Virus record (IMG/VR): IMGVR_UViG_3300036859_000504
Span: 1-36,241 of that record
Strand: one strand, 5' to 3'
Origin: a virus
Length of the DNA: 36,241 nt
A program made the translations under genes and the position numbers. Below, piece after piece: positions 6,864 to 15,116 of this stretch (position 1 is the first letter of the stretch; every line of letters starts with the position of its first letter). The notes beneath the pieces are model-generated. The model did no database searches and had not been told where the DNA came from. It saw only the letters and a list, made by a program, of their open reading frames with translations.

Positions 6864-8338
6864 CAGCTGCGGTCGCCCTCGCCACCCCGCGCACGCTCCG
6901 CGCGATGCCTCGCCGGCGCGGCAAGGTCGTCGGCTCCCCGACTCCTCGCCTCGGCCCGCCGCCGCCGCTGAAGCACGACCTCGCTGGCTTCCGCGGCATC
7001 TGCCGTGAGCTCGGCATCTCGCCGATTCCCTGGCAGGAGTGCGCCGCGACCTACCTCGAGGCCCAGCGTCCGGACGGCCGGCACCTGTACGGCGAGGTCC
7101 CGGTCATCGTCAGCCGACAGAACGGGAAGACGACGCTGCTGATCCCGCTGATCACGAAGCGCCTCCGCGCGGGCCGCCGGATCATGCACACCGCCCAGAA
7201 CCGGGAGCTGCCGCGCGAGGTCTTCGGCCAGGTCGCCGACATCATGGGCGACGGCGGGGAGCTGCTGAAGCGCCGCGGCCGCGTCGTCATGCCGCGGTTC
7301 GCGAACGGCCAGGAGGAGATCCGCCTCAGCAACGGCGGCGTGTACCGGATCGTCGCCCCGACTCGCGGCGGCGCCCGAGGTCCGTCGAACGACGACGTGA
7401 TCATCGACGAGGTCCGCGAGCTCGACAACTGGGAGTTCATCGGGGCGGCGAAGCCGACGACGACCGCGAGCCCGGACCCCCAGATCGTGTACCTGTCGAA
7501 CATGGGCGACGAGGAGAGCGTCGTCCTGACGGCGCTTCGCGATCGCGCCGGCGTGGATCCGCGGCTGGCGTACCTCGAATGGTCTGCCGATCCCGAGCTC
7601 GACGCCGGCGACCGGGCTGGCTGGCTGCAGGCGAACCCCGCGATCGGCCACATGCCGGGCGTCCTGGACACGCTCGTCGACGAGTACCGCGCCAACAAGC
7701 TCGGCGGCACGATGGCCATCTTCGAGATGGAGCACCTGTGCCGCTCGCAGAACACGCGGCGCGAGCTGCTGGTCAACCTCGGCCTGTGGAAGGGCCGCGA
7801 GGTCGACGACCTCGGCGCCCCGGCCCGGCCGGTCATGGCCGTGAGCATGGATCCGGGCGGCCGCCGGGCCTCGGCAGCGATCGCCTGGCGGAGGTCCGAG
7901 AAGTCGATCGCGATGCGCCTCGTGTACGACGTCACCGGTTCGCCGATCGACGTCGACACGCTCGGCCGCGACCTGCGCGCCGACGCCAAGCGCCTGGGCA
8001 TCACGCTGGTCGGCTTCAACCCGATGACCGACGCCCAGCTCGCGCGGTACTTCCTCCGCAAGGAGCCGATCAGCGGCATGAAGTGGGCGAACGGATCCGC
8101 CCGGTTCGTCGAGCTGATCACCGCCGGGCTGCTCGAGTGGCACGACGCCGAAGCAGTCACGACCGACCTGTCCTGGACGGCGCGCAAGGCGCACGAGGCG
8201 TCGGGCACCTTCGAGGCTGTCCGGGCCAGCGATGACCGGCCGATCACCGCGGCGAACGCGGCGATCGCCGCCGTGTGGCTCGCCTCCGAGCCTCGTCGAG
8301 CGGATCCCGCGCGGCAGCCCGGGACGATGGCCCTCTGA
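6860..8338 (+). CDS. terL: Terminase large subunit
   Basis: 492 residues. The ATPase half shows a Walker A-type motif SRQNGKTT (residues 85-92), Walker B VIIDE (180-184) and the coupling motif LSNMG (212-216). The nuclease half starts near Asp331 in VSMDPGGRRA and continues to EAVRASDDRPITAANAAIAAVWLA. This is the motor that packages DNA into the prohead and cuts it. The first ~35 residues are low-complexity and basic. The start overlaps the HNH stop (ATGA), and the portal ATG overlaps its stop. Confidence 0.95.
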   Translation: MTAAVALATPRTLRAMPRRRGKVVGSPTPRLGPPPPLKHDLAGFRGICRELGISPIPWQECAATYLEAQRPDGRHLYGEVPVIVSRQNGKTTLLIPLITKRLRAGRRIMHTAQNRELPREVFGQVADIMGDGGELLKRRGRVVMPRFANGQEEIRLSNGGVYRIVAPTRGGARGPSNDDVIIDEVRELDNWEFIGAAKPTTTASPDPQIVYLSNMGDEESVVLTALRDRAGVDPRLAYLEWSADPELDAGDRAGWLQANPAIGHMPGVLDTLVDEYRANKLGGTMAIFEMEHLCRSQNTRRELLVNLGLWKGREVDDLGAPARPVMAVSMDPGGRRASAAIAWRRSEKSIAMRLVYDVTGSPIDVDTLGRDLRADAKRLGITLVGFNPMTDAQLARYFLRKEPISGMKWANGSARFVELITAGLLEWHDAEAVTTDLSWTARKAHEASGTFEAVRASDDRPITAANAAIAAVWLASEPRRADPARQPGTMAL

Positions 8339-9912
8339 TGCCGACCCTCGACCTCCGCAAGCCGCTGCCCCTCACGCCCGAGTGGTGGCTCAAGCACCTG
8401 CTCGTGAAGCTGAAGACCCGCGCGCCGATGGCCCGCGAATACGACGAGTTCCACGAGGGCCAGCAGCGCCTGGCGTTCGCGTCCGACAAGTTCGCCCAGG
8501 TCTTCGGCCGTCGATATGCGCGGCTGCCGTCGAACTTCATGCCGCTCGTCGTGAACGCCGAGAAGGACCGGCTCGTCATCCAGGGCTTCCGGTTTGCGAA
8601 CCGGCAGGCGGGCGACAACACGGCCTGGTCGATCTGGCAGGAGAACCAGCTCGACGCGGAGAGCTTGATCGCCCACGAGATCGCGCTGGTCAAGGGCCAG
8701 GCGTTCGCGCTGGTCACGCCCCAGAACGGCAAGACGCCGCTGATCACGATCGAGGATCCGACCGAGGTCGTCGTCGAGGCGGCGTCGGGCAATCGCCGGC
8801 TGCGCCAGGCCGCGTTGAAGGTGTACCGCGACGACGACGACCGGATGCGGGCCTACCTGTACCTGCCCGACGAGATCTACCGCTTCCGCTCCGAGCGGCC
8901 GGTCAAGGGCGGGACGAACACCTGGGAGTCGATCAGCTGGGAGCCCTACGCCGAGGAGGGCGAGGAGTTCCCGATCAAGAACCCGCTCGGCGTCGTACCC
9001 GTGATCCCGCTGACGAACCGGCCGCGACGCGACGGATCCGGGCGCTCCGAGATCGCATCGATCATGGGCAACCAGAACGCGATCAACAAGCTTCGCTTCG
9101 ACGCCCTGGTCGCGTCCGAGTTCGTGGCGTTCCCACAGCGGTGGGCGACAAACATCGAGATCCCGACGGATCCCGACACCGGCAAGCCGATCGCGCCGTT
9201 CCGCCCAGGCGTCGACACCGTCTGGATTGCGCGCCGGCCGGACCCCGACGAGGCGGCCCAGTACGGCGACAAGTTCCCGTCCGCCGCGTTCGGCCAGTTC
9301 CCGGCGGCCGACCTTCGGCCCTACTTCTCGGCGATCGATTCCGAGCTCGGGCTCATGGTCGCTGCATCGGCGACGCCGTACTACTACCTCTTCGGATCCC
9401 CGTCCTCGGTGCCGCCGACCGGCGAGTCGATCAAGAGCTCCGAGGCGGCGCTCGTGAAGAAGGTCGCCGCCCAGGAGCTGCACTTCGGCGAGGGCTGGGA
9501 GGAGGTCATGCGGCTGTCGCTGATCGCCGTCAACCAGCAGACGAAGGCGAAGACCGACGGCGAGGCGATCTGGCAGGACGCGGAGACGCGCAACGAGGGC
9601 GCTCGCACCGATTCGGTCCTGAAGCAGTGGACGTCGGGCCTGCTGCCCGACGAGTTCGCCCTCGAGGAGCTGGGCTACAGCCCGCAGGCGATCGCCCGCA
9701 TCGCCGCGATGAAGGCCGCGGCCACGCCGCAGCGCGTCGACGCTGCCGGCGCCCTGGTCCGCGCCGGCTATGACCCGGCCGACGCGCTGCGCGCCGTGGG
9801 CCTCGATCCGATCAAGCACCTCGGCCTGCTGCCAGTCACGGTGCAGCCGGTCCGAACCCCAACCGTTGCCGCGACACCACCCGGTGCGATGTCCGCATCG
9901 GAGCCTGGTTGA
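8338..9912 (+). CDS. Portal protein (SPP1 gp6-like)
   Basis: 524 residues. Typical features of the SPP1-type portal family are visible: N-terminal EYDEFHEGQQRLAFAS, central PLTNRPRRDGSGRSEIAS, NQNAINKLRFDALVASEF, and a C-terminal stem/clip region with YYYLFGSPSSVPPTGESIK. A dodecamer at one capsid vertex forms the DNA channel and docks the terminase. Position right after terL and before the scaffold supports the call. The last ~40 residues are Pro/Thr/Val-rich. Confidence 0.92.
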   Translation: MPTLDLRKPLPLTPEWWLKHLLVKLKTRAPMAREYDEFHEGQQRLAFASDKFAQVFGRRYARLPSNFMPLVVNAEKDRLVIQGFRFANRQAGDNTAWSIWQENQLDAESLIAHEIALVKGQAFALVTPQNGKTPLITIEDPTEVVVEAASGNRRLRQAALKVYRDDDDRMRAYLYLPDEIYRFRSERPVKGGTNTWESISWEPYAEEGEEFPIKNPLGVVPVIPLTNRPRRDGSGRSEIASIMGNQNAINKLRFDALVASEFVAFPQRWATNIEIPTDPDTGKPIAPFRPGVDTVWIARRPDPDEAAQYGDKFPSAAFGQFPAADLRPYFSAIDSELGLMVAASATPYYYLFGSPSSVPPTGESIKSSEAALVKKVAAQELHFGEGWEEVMRLSLIAVNQQTKAKTDGEAIWQDAETRNEGARTDSVLKQWTSGLLPDEFALEELGYSPQAIARIAAMKAAATPQRVDAAGALVRAGYDPADALRAVGLDPIKHLGLLPVTVQPVRTPTVAATPPGAMSASEPG

Positions 9913-9931
9913 CGTAGGGAGGTAAACCCCG

Positions 9932-10543
9932 ATGGGAAATCAGTCCGCGGGCGCGATGCCCGTCGCGGGTGGCGCGACGCCACCCCAGACGCCGGCCCAG
10001 CCGGCAGCTCCGACAGCTCCGGCCACGCCGGCGGCGCCCGCGACGGGCGACCCCGAGGACCTGGGCGAGGGGGGCAAGCGAGCACTGAAGGCCGAGCGTG
10101 ACGCTCGATCCGCCGCCGAGCGCGAGCGGGACGAGTTCAAGACGCGGCTCGAGGAGCTCGAGAACTCGTCGAAGACCGAGCACGAGAGGGCAATCGCCCA
10201 GGCGAAGAAGGACGGCGCGACCGAGGTCCTCACGAGGGTCCAGGCGCAGGTCCGTCGGTCGGAGGTCAGGGCGGCGCTCTCAGCAGCCGGCGTGTCGAGC
10301 TCGATGCTCGACCTGGCGGCGAAGGCCGACGAGTTCGCGGAGCTCAAGGTGACCGACGAGGGTGTCGTGCAGGGACTGGATCAGGCGATCGCCGACCTCA
10401 AGAAGGCGCTGCCGGACCTGTTCAAGGCACAGCCCGCCGGCGGTGGCAAGGCACCGGACTTCGGCGGTGGTCCGCGAGGGACCCCGGCTGGCGCCGGCAC
10501 CGACCTGAACACGTTCATCCGACGCGCTGCGGGGCGCGCGTAG
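9932..10543 (+). CDS. Capsid scaffold-like protein
   Basis: 203 residues with a strong ribosome site (AGGGAGGT). Ala/Pro/Thr-rich N-terminus, then a long charged helix (LKAERDARSAAERERDEFKT, ELENSSKTEHERAIAQ), then a globular end and a Gly/Pro-rich tail. Size, coiled coil and position between portal and major capsid protein match phage scaffolding proteins. These occupy the prohead interior and leave before or during packaging. No protease is seen nearby. Confidence 0.8.
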   Translation: MGNQSAGAMPVAGGATPPQTPAQPAAPTAPATPAAPATGDPEDLGEGGKRALKAERDARSAAERERDEFKTRLEELENSSKTEHERAIAQAKKDGATEVLTRVQAQVRRSEVRAALSAAGVSSSMLDLAAKADEFAELKVTDEGVVQGLDQAIADLKKALPDLFKAQPAGGGKAPDFGGGPRGTPAGAGTDLNTFIRRAAGRA

Positions 10544-10570
10544 CAAACCAGCCCCGCCGAGAGGAGATCC

Positions 10571-11524
10571 ATGGCCACGTACAACAGCCTGACCGACCGG
10601 ACGGACGCCGGTGCTCTGTCGACCGAGGAGGTCGCCTCGAGCATCATCGAGGGCCTGCCGGCGCAGTCGGCCGCGCTCCGCACCTTCCGGCGGGTCAACA
10701 TGTCCAAGGCCCAGCAGCGGATGCCGGTGCTGTCCGCGCTGCCAGTCGCCTACTGGGTGACCGGCGACACGGGCCTCAAGCAGAGCTCCGAGCTCGCCTG
10801 GGGCAACAAGTACCTCGACGTCCGCGAGCTCGCGGTCATCGTCCCGATCCCGATCAACGTGGTCGACGACAGTGACTTCGACATCGCCGGCGAGGCGGTC
10901 CCCCGCCTGATCGAGGCGTTCGGCGCCAAGCTCGACGCCGCGACGCTGATGAACGTCGACAACCCCTGGCCGGAGACGTACCAGAAGGGCATCGTCCGCC
11001 AGGCGTTCGACGCCGGCAACTACCACGTCGAGGGCACGTCGGCCGCGCCCCACGACGACTTCGCGGGCGACGTCAGCGACACGTTCGCGAAGGTCGAGGA
11101 GGACGGCTTCGACGTCAACATCGTCTACGCCCGCCGGAAGGTCCGGGCCCGGTTGCGGAACCTCCGCGACGACAACGGCAACCCGATCTACCAGCCCGTC
11201 GCCCAGGGCAACCCGGCGACGATCTACGGCGAGCAGCTCGAGTTCGTCCCGGGTGGCCCGTGGGTGAACAACTACGAGCTCGTGGCCGGCGATCGCAACG
11301 CGGCGATCCTCGGCGTCCGCAAGGACTTCGAGTTCCAGGTGTTCACCGAGGGCGTCATCAGCGACGACTCCGGCAACGTCGTGCTGAACCTGATGCAGCA
11401 GGACGCCATCGCGATACGCGCCACGGGCCGGTTCGCGTTCGCGGTCGCCAACCCGATCAACGCCGAGGGCGTGTCGGAGGGCAGCCGCTTCCCGTTCGCC
11501 GTCCTGGTCAACGCCGGCTCGTAA
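10571..11524 (+). CDS. Major capsid protein, HK97 fold
   Basis: 317 residues, ribosome site GAGGAG 5 bases before the ATG. The sequence reads as a Phage_capsid/HK97-type shell protein: MPVLSALPVAYWVTGDTG, KYLDVRELAVIVPIPINVVDDS (E-loop/P-domain strand), FGAKLDAATL, and a C-terminal A-domain ending IAIRATGRFAFAVANP. No cleavable N-terminal delta domain is evident, which fits a separate scaffold gene. Its strong start and spacing suggest high expression. Confidence 0.93.
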   Translation: MATYNSLTDRTDAGALSTEEVASSIIEGLPAQSAALRTFRRVNMSKAQQRMPVLSALPVAYWVTGDTGLKQSSELAWGNKYLDVRELAVIVPIPINVVDDSDFDIAGEAVPRLIEAFGAKLDAATLMNVDNPWPETYQKGIVRQAFDAGNYHVEGTSAAPHDDFAGDVSDTFAKVEEDGFDVNIVYARRKVRARLRNLRDDNGNPIYQPVAQGNPATIYGEQLEFVPGGPWVNNYELVAGDRNAAILGVRKDFEFQVFTEGVISDDSGNVVLNLMQQDAIAIRATGRFAFAVANPINAEGVSEGSRFPFAVLVNAGS

Positions 11525-11545
11525 GCCGACCGGCCTGACCGAATC

Positions 11546-12139
11546 GTGATCACCCTCGGGGAGGCCCGCGCACGGGGCATCCCGCTCCCGGCCGACGATG
11601 TTGTCGCGCAGGACATCATCGACGAGCAGAAGGCGTGGCTTGTCCGGAAGCTGCGCGGGCCCCTCGAGGGATCACGCACCGAAACCTTCCACGTCGGCTA
11701 CGGCAGGACGACCGGCAAGCTCGCCCTCGCCCGCTACACTGACGCGGTCACTGTCACCGACGGCGGATCCGCGCTGGCCGCCAGCCAGTTTCGCCTCGTC
11801 GACTCCGGCTCGGCGATCGAGCGCCTGGAAACGGGCTCGTCGCTGTGGTGGACCGGGCCCTACGTGGCCGTGCTCTACGCGCCGAACGACGAGGACGAGG
11901 TCCGCCGCGTGCTCTTCGACCTGGTCGCCCTGGCAGCCACGCCTGCGGAGGCCCATTCCTCCGAGCAGATCGGCGCCTACTCGTACTCCGGTGGCGGCGT
12001 GGCCACCCGTGCCGCGTCCCGGGCGGTCTTGGCCGCGAGCCTGATCCCGAAGCGCGATCCGCTCGTGTCGATGGTCGCGGTGAGCCGGCGGCTCGCGATC
12101 GAGGATCCCGTGATCAACCGGGCCGAGTCTGAGCTGTGA
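11546..12139 (+). CDS. Head-tail connector (adaptor) protein
   Basis: 197 residues, GTG start. Position directly after the major capsid protein and its make-up (an N-terminal helical part, a beta-rich middle with YTDAVTVTDGGSALAASQFRLVD, then a helix EDEVRRVLFDLVALAATP) fit head-tail adaptor proteins of the gp6/gp15 type, which sit under the portal. Sequence identity to a named family is weak by eye, so the role rests mostly on gene order. Confidence 0.65.
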   Translation: MITLGEARARGIPLPADDVVAQDIIDEQKAWLVRKLRGPLEGSRTETFHVGYGRTTGKLALARYTDAVTVTDGGSALAASQFRLVDSGSAIERLETGSSLWWTGPYVAVLYAPNDEDEVRRVLFDLVALAATPAEAHSSEQIGAYSYSGGGVATRAASRAVLAASLIPKRDPLVSMVAVSRRLAIEDPVINRAESEL

Positions 12140-12510
12140 GCTACGCGGGCCTGCTCGTCCACCCGCTCGCGATCGTCACGCCGGCCATCGCGGATCCGGA
12201 CGACGTCGACGGCTACGGGCAGCCGATCGCCGGCACGCCGACGACCGTGCTCGTGAACGGGATGGTTCAGCCGAAGACCGCGCGCGAGATCGCGCTGGCC
12301 AGCCAGGGCGGCACCGAGGTCGGCGACCACACGATCTTCCTGCTTCCCCGCAAGATCCACGCGGCAGCGTACATCCGCGACCAGCCCGACTCCGGCCGGC
12401 GCTTTGACATCGTCGGGATCCGGAGCTTCGAGTTCGGGTCGGTGCCCCACCTCGAGGTCGACTGCCGCCTCGTCGGCTCGACCGAGGGCCCGACGGTGCA
12501 CGGCTCGTGA
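12136..12510 (+). CDS. Head closure (stopper) protein
   Basis: 124 residues, GTG start overlapping the previous stop. Beta-rich, with GMVQPKTAREIALASQGGTE, DHTIFLLP and a C-terminal strand HLEVDCRLVG. This is the usual pattern and position of stopper/head-closure proteins (gp16 of SPP1, FII of lambda group) that seal the filled head and receive the tail. Confidence 0.65.
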   Translation: MSYAGLLVHPLAIVTPAIADPDDVDGYGQPIAGTPTTVLVNGMVQPKTAREIALASQGGTEVGDHTIFLLPRKIHAAAYIRDQPDSGRRFDIVGIRSFEFGSVPHLEVDCRLVGSTEGPTVHGS

Positions 12511-12665
12511 CCCGGCGGCGGCGCAGCTTGCTGCTCCGGCTCGTGGAGCGGCTGTACGTCTGGGCGCAGGAACGCGAGCGGCGGATCGATCGCCAGGCGA
12601 ATGCCGCGTGGTGGTCGCGGATGACGGAGCACTACCGCCGGGCTGATGCCGGGCGACTCGAGTAG
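12507..12665 (+). CDS. Small basic hypothetical protein
   Basis: 52 residues, GTG start overlapping the previous stop (GTGA). Arg/Trp-rich helix (LLLRLVERLYVWAQERERR, then QANAAWWSRMTEHYRRA). Not recognised. Coupled translation supports a real gene. It is the last gene before the glycosylation island. Confidence 0.5.
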   Translation: MTRRRRSLLLRLVERLYVWAQERERRIDRQANAAWWSRMTEHYRRADAGRLE

Positions 12666-12668
12666 CCC

Positions 12669-13322
12669 GTGATCACGATCGTCCTGTGCAACGGCTCCGA
12701 GGACAAGTGGCAGGACCACCGCGGCGTCCGGCGCCACTTCGTCGAGATCGCCGGCGAACGCCTGATCGACCGGACCGTCCGCCAGTTCGGCAGCCGCGCC
12801 GACGTCGTCGTCTCGGGGCCTGACCTCCGGTACAAGGTCCCCGGCGCCGCCCTCTACGTGCCGCTCGACGAGCCTGACAACCTCGACGCCGACATCCTCC
12901 TGTCGACCCGGGCGCTGTGGTCGAGCCTCGACCGGACGCTCGTCGTGCTCGGTGACACATGGTTCAGCGACGCCGGGGTCGATGCGATCGTTGGCCTCGG
13001 CGACCACCGCTGGTTCTACGTGGGTCGCGAGCACGGCTCCCGCTTCTCGGGCACCGACTACGGCGAGATCTTCGCGCTCTCGTTCTGGCCCGAGCACCAG
13101 GCCGAGCTCCTCGCGGTGATGCTCGAGGTCCGTCGGCGGCAGCGCGACGAGGGCCTCTGGCGCGGCGGGCTGTGGGAGCACTACCGGATCCTGCGGGGCA
13201 TCGACCCGCTCGAGCACCGGATCGACGGCCACTTCCTCGAGGTCGACGACGAGACCGAAGACTTCGACTTCGGCCCGGCGTTCGAGACTTGGCTGCTCGC
13301 ACGCGAGGGGATGCCGGCGTGA
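12669..13322 (+). CDS. Nucleotidyltransferase-like protein (MobA/GlmU-type fold)
   Basis: 217 residues, GTG start 3 bases after the previous stop. The N-terminus (ITIVLCNGSEDKW) aligns by eye with the nucleotide-binding loop of sugar-nucleotidyltransferases, followed by HFVEIAGERLIDRTVRQ and a strand with a likely metal Asp (LVVLGDTWFSD). The usual loop lysine (GxPK) is replaced (GVRRHF), so the chemistry may differ. It probably makes or handles an activated sugar for the transferases downstream. Its stop overlaps the start of the tandem glycosyltransferase (GTGA). Confidence 0.65.
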   Translation: MITIVLCNGSEDKWQDHRGVRRHFVEIAGERLIDRTVRQFGSRADVVVSGPDLRYKVPGAALYVPLDEPDNLDADILLSTRALWSSLDRTLVVLGDTWFSDAGVDAIVGLGDHRWFYVGREHGSRFSGTDYGEIFALSFWPEHQAELLAVMLEVRRRQRDEGLWRGGLWEHYRILRGIDPLEHRIDGHFLEVDDETEDFDFGPAFETWLLAREGMPA

Positions 13323-14878
13323 CCGCGGTCTTCCTCGTCCCGCGCCGCAACGACAACGGGCACAGGGACCAGCTGTGGCAGTACGCCCGGGCTCGCTGGG
13401 AGCAGTACTTCCACGACGTCGCGGTCGTCGAGGGCCACCACGACGATGGGCCGTTCAACCGGGCGGCGGCGATCAACCGCGCGGCGCGCGCCGCCGGCGA
13501 GTGGGACGTCGGCATCATCATCGATTCGGACGTCCTGCTCTCGGTCAGCCAGGTCCGCGCCGCGATCGACAGTGCGACATCGACCGGCAAGGTCACGTGG
13601 GGCCACCGGCGCTGGCGGGGGATCCGTGAGGACGCGACGGTGCGCCTGGTCGCCGACCAGCGCGATCTTGGCGCGGAGCTGAACCGAGACGAGCTCGACC
13701 TGATCGTCGAGCGCACCAACCCACTGTCCTGGTCCTGCTGCATCGCGGTGCCTCGCCCGGTCTTCGACGACCTCGGTGGGCTCGACGAGCGGTTCAAGGG
13801 CTGGGGCTTCGAGGACATGGCGTTCCAGTCGGTGATTTGCGGGCTGTACGGCTACGAGCGGATCGAAGGCGACGTCGTCCACTTGTGGCACCCGAGGTCC
13901 GAGGAGCGGATCCTGAAGGGCGAGACGCGCGCGACGGCGACGCCGGAGTACGTGACGAACGCCCGCCTCGGCCGGCGCTACATGGTCGCCCTGCGCCGAG
14001 ACCATGCTCTCCACGATCGCGGCGACCAGCCGGCTTTGGAGGAGGAGCGGCAGCGCGACATCGACAACCTCCGGCGTGATGACGCCAAGTACGACGACGT
14101 CGCGCGCCGCCACGGCCTGCCCGATTGGACGAGCTGGTGGCCGACTCTCGAGGAGCTGCGTGACGGGGCGAAAGCCGTCGAGGCCGAGGCGGCGGCGAGC
14201 TCGGTCACAGTGGTCGTCACGACCGGCGGCGACGAGGCGAACTGGGCCGAGCGGTCCGACTACCTGCGGCGATCGCTCGAGTCGCTGAACGACCGGGTCA
14301 CGGGGCCGATCGTCCAGCGCGTCGTGTACTCGGACTGGGCGGGCCACGCCGAGGAGCTGGCTGCGATCGCCGAGGAGGAAGGCTTCTACGTGGTCGGCGG
14401 CGGTCACCACGGCTACACAGGGGCCAGGCGCCGGCTCTGGGCATACCTGGCGAAGCGGGCCCGGGGCACGTTCATCTTCGCGGCCGAGGATGACTTCACG
14501 TACGACCGCGACGTCGACCTGGCGCCGATGATCGAGACGCTTGAGGCACGGCCCGAGCTCCGCCAGCTGGCGCTCCTGCGCGGCCCGTACTACCCGCGCG
14601 AGCTCGAGGCAGGCGGCGTGCTGCAGTCGCTGGCCACGCCGCACGAGCTGGTCAACCACAGGGCGCACCCGTTCGTCACGCACCGCGACCACTTCACGGC
14701 CAACCCGTCGCTCTTCCGGCGATCGCTGACGAGCGTCGAGTGGCCGAACGCGGCGAGCTCGGAGCGCGTCTTCGGCGACGTGGTCCTTCGGGATCCGTCC
14801 GCCCGCTTCGCGTACTGGGGCGCTGGCGAGCCGTGGGTCAGCCACGTCGGGGCGGTCCGCGCCGGGACCAGCTACTGA
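13319..14878 (+). CDS. Two-domain glycosyltransferase (GT-A + GT-A-like)
   Basis: 519 residues. Domain 1 (~1-195): GT-A fold with the metal motif DSD (residues 69-71, IIIDSDVLL) and the galactosyltransferase-type motif LDERFKGWGFEDM (acceptor/catalytic Asp/Glu, 155-167), followed by VVHLWHP (His188), as in GT7 C-terminal-type enzymes. A helical linker follows (~200-290). Domain 2 (~295-519) restarts as a GT-A-like fold: SVTVVVTTGGDEANW, then TFIFAAEDDFTY with EDD (390-392) in the DxD position. Expected role: adding two sugars, or polymerising, on a virion or cell-surface acceptor. No membrane helix, so cytoplasmic. Tightly coupled to both neighbours. Confidence 0.8.
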   Translation: MTAVFLVPRRNDNGHRDQLWQYARARWEQYFHDVAVVEGHHDDGPFNRAAAINRAARAAGEWDVGIIIDSDVLLSVSQVRAAIDSATSTGKVTWGHRRWRGIREDATVRLVADQRDLGAELNRDELDLIVERTNPLSWSCCIAVPRPVFDDLGGLDERFKGWGFEDMAFQSVICGLYGYERIEGDVVHLWHPRSEERILKGETRATATPEYVTNARLGRRYMVALRRDHALHDRGDQPALEEERQRDIDNLRRDDAKYDDVARRHGLPDWTSWWPTLEELRDGAKAVEAEAAASSVTVVVTTGGDEANWAERSDYLRRSLESLNDRVTGPIVQRVVYSDWAGHAEELAAIAEEEGFYVVGGGHHGYTGARRRLWAYLAKRARGTFIFAAEDDFTYDRDVDLAPMIETLEARPELRQLALLRGPYYPRELEAGGVLQSLATPHELVNHRAHPFVTHRDHFTANPSLFRRSLTSVEWPNAASSERVFGDVVLRDPSARFAYWGAGEPWVSHVGAVRAGTSY

Positions 14879-15114
14879 TGTCGGTCATCGTCAAGGGCGG
14901 CCTCGCCCGCTACCGCGCCGTCCAGCGTGACGGCGACCGATCGTGGCTCATGGAGTGCCCAGGCTGTGGGACATGGGCGAACCTCGACAACGACCAGTGG
15001 CTCGGGCTCGTCTCGGTCGACCATGCTGCTGACGGCTGCACCGGCGGCTACCACGAGACGCACAACTACGCGGCGGACCTCGAGGCCCACATCGACGAGG
15101 CCCAAACGAGCTGA
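14878..15114 (+). CDS. Small zinc-binding protein in glycosylation island
   Basis: 78 residues, ATG overlapping the upstream stop (TGATG). It has a CPGCG knuckle (residues ~26-30), then VDHAADGC and GGYHETHNY, giving Cys/His ligands for one zinc. No enzyme family is recognised. Its place between two glycosyltransferases suggests an accessory role, but this is only context. Confidence 0.6.
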   Translation: MSVIVKGGLARYRAVQRDGDRSWLMECPGCGTWANLDNDQWLGLVSVDHAADGCTGGYHETHNYAADLEAHIDEAQTS

Positions 15115-15116
15115 CC

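Noticed and set aside
7051-9819. Minus-strand open frame of 922 codons opposite terminase and portal
   Set aside because: It mirrors two certain plus-strand genes; its Arg/Ala/Val-rich composition and lack of any domain mark it as a G+C-driven shadow.
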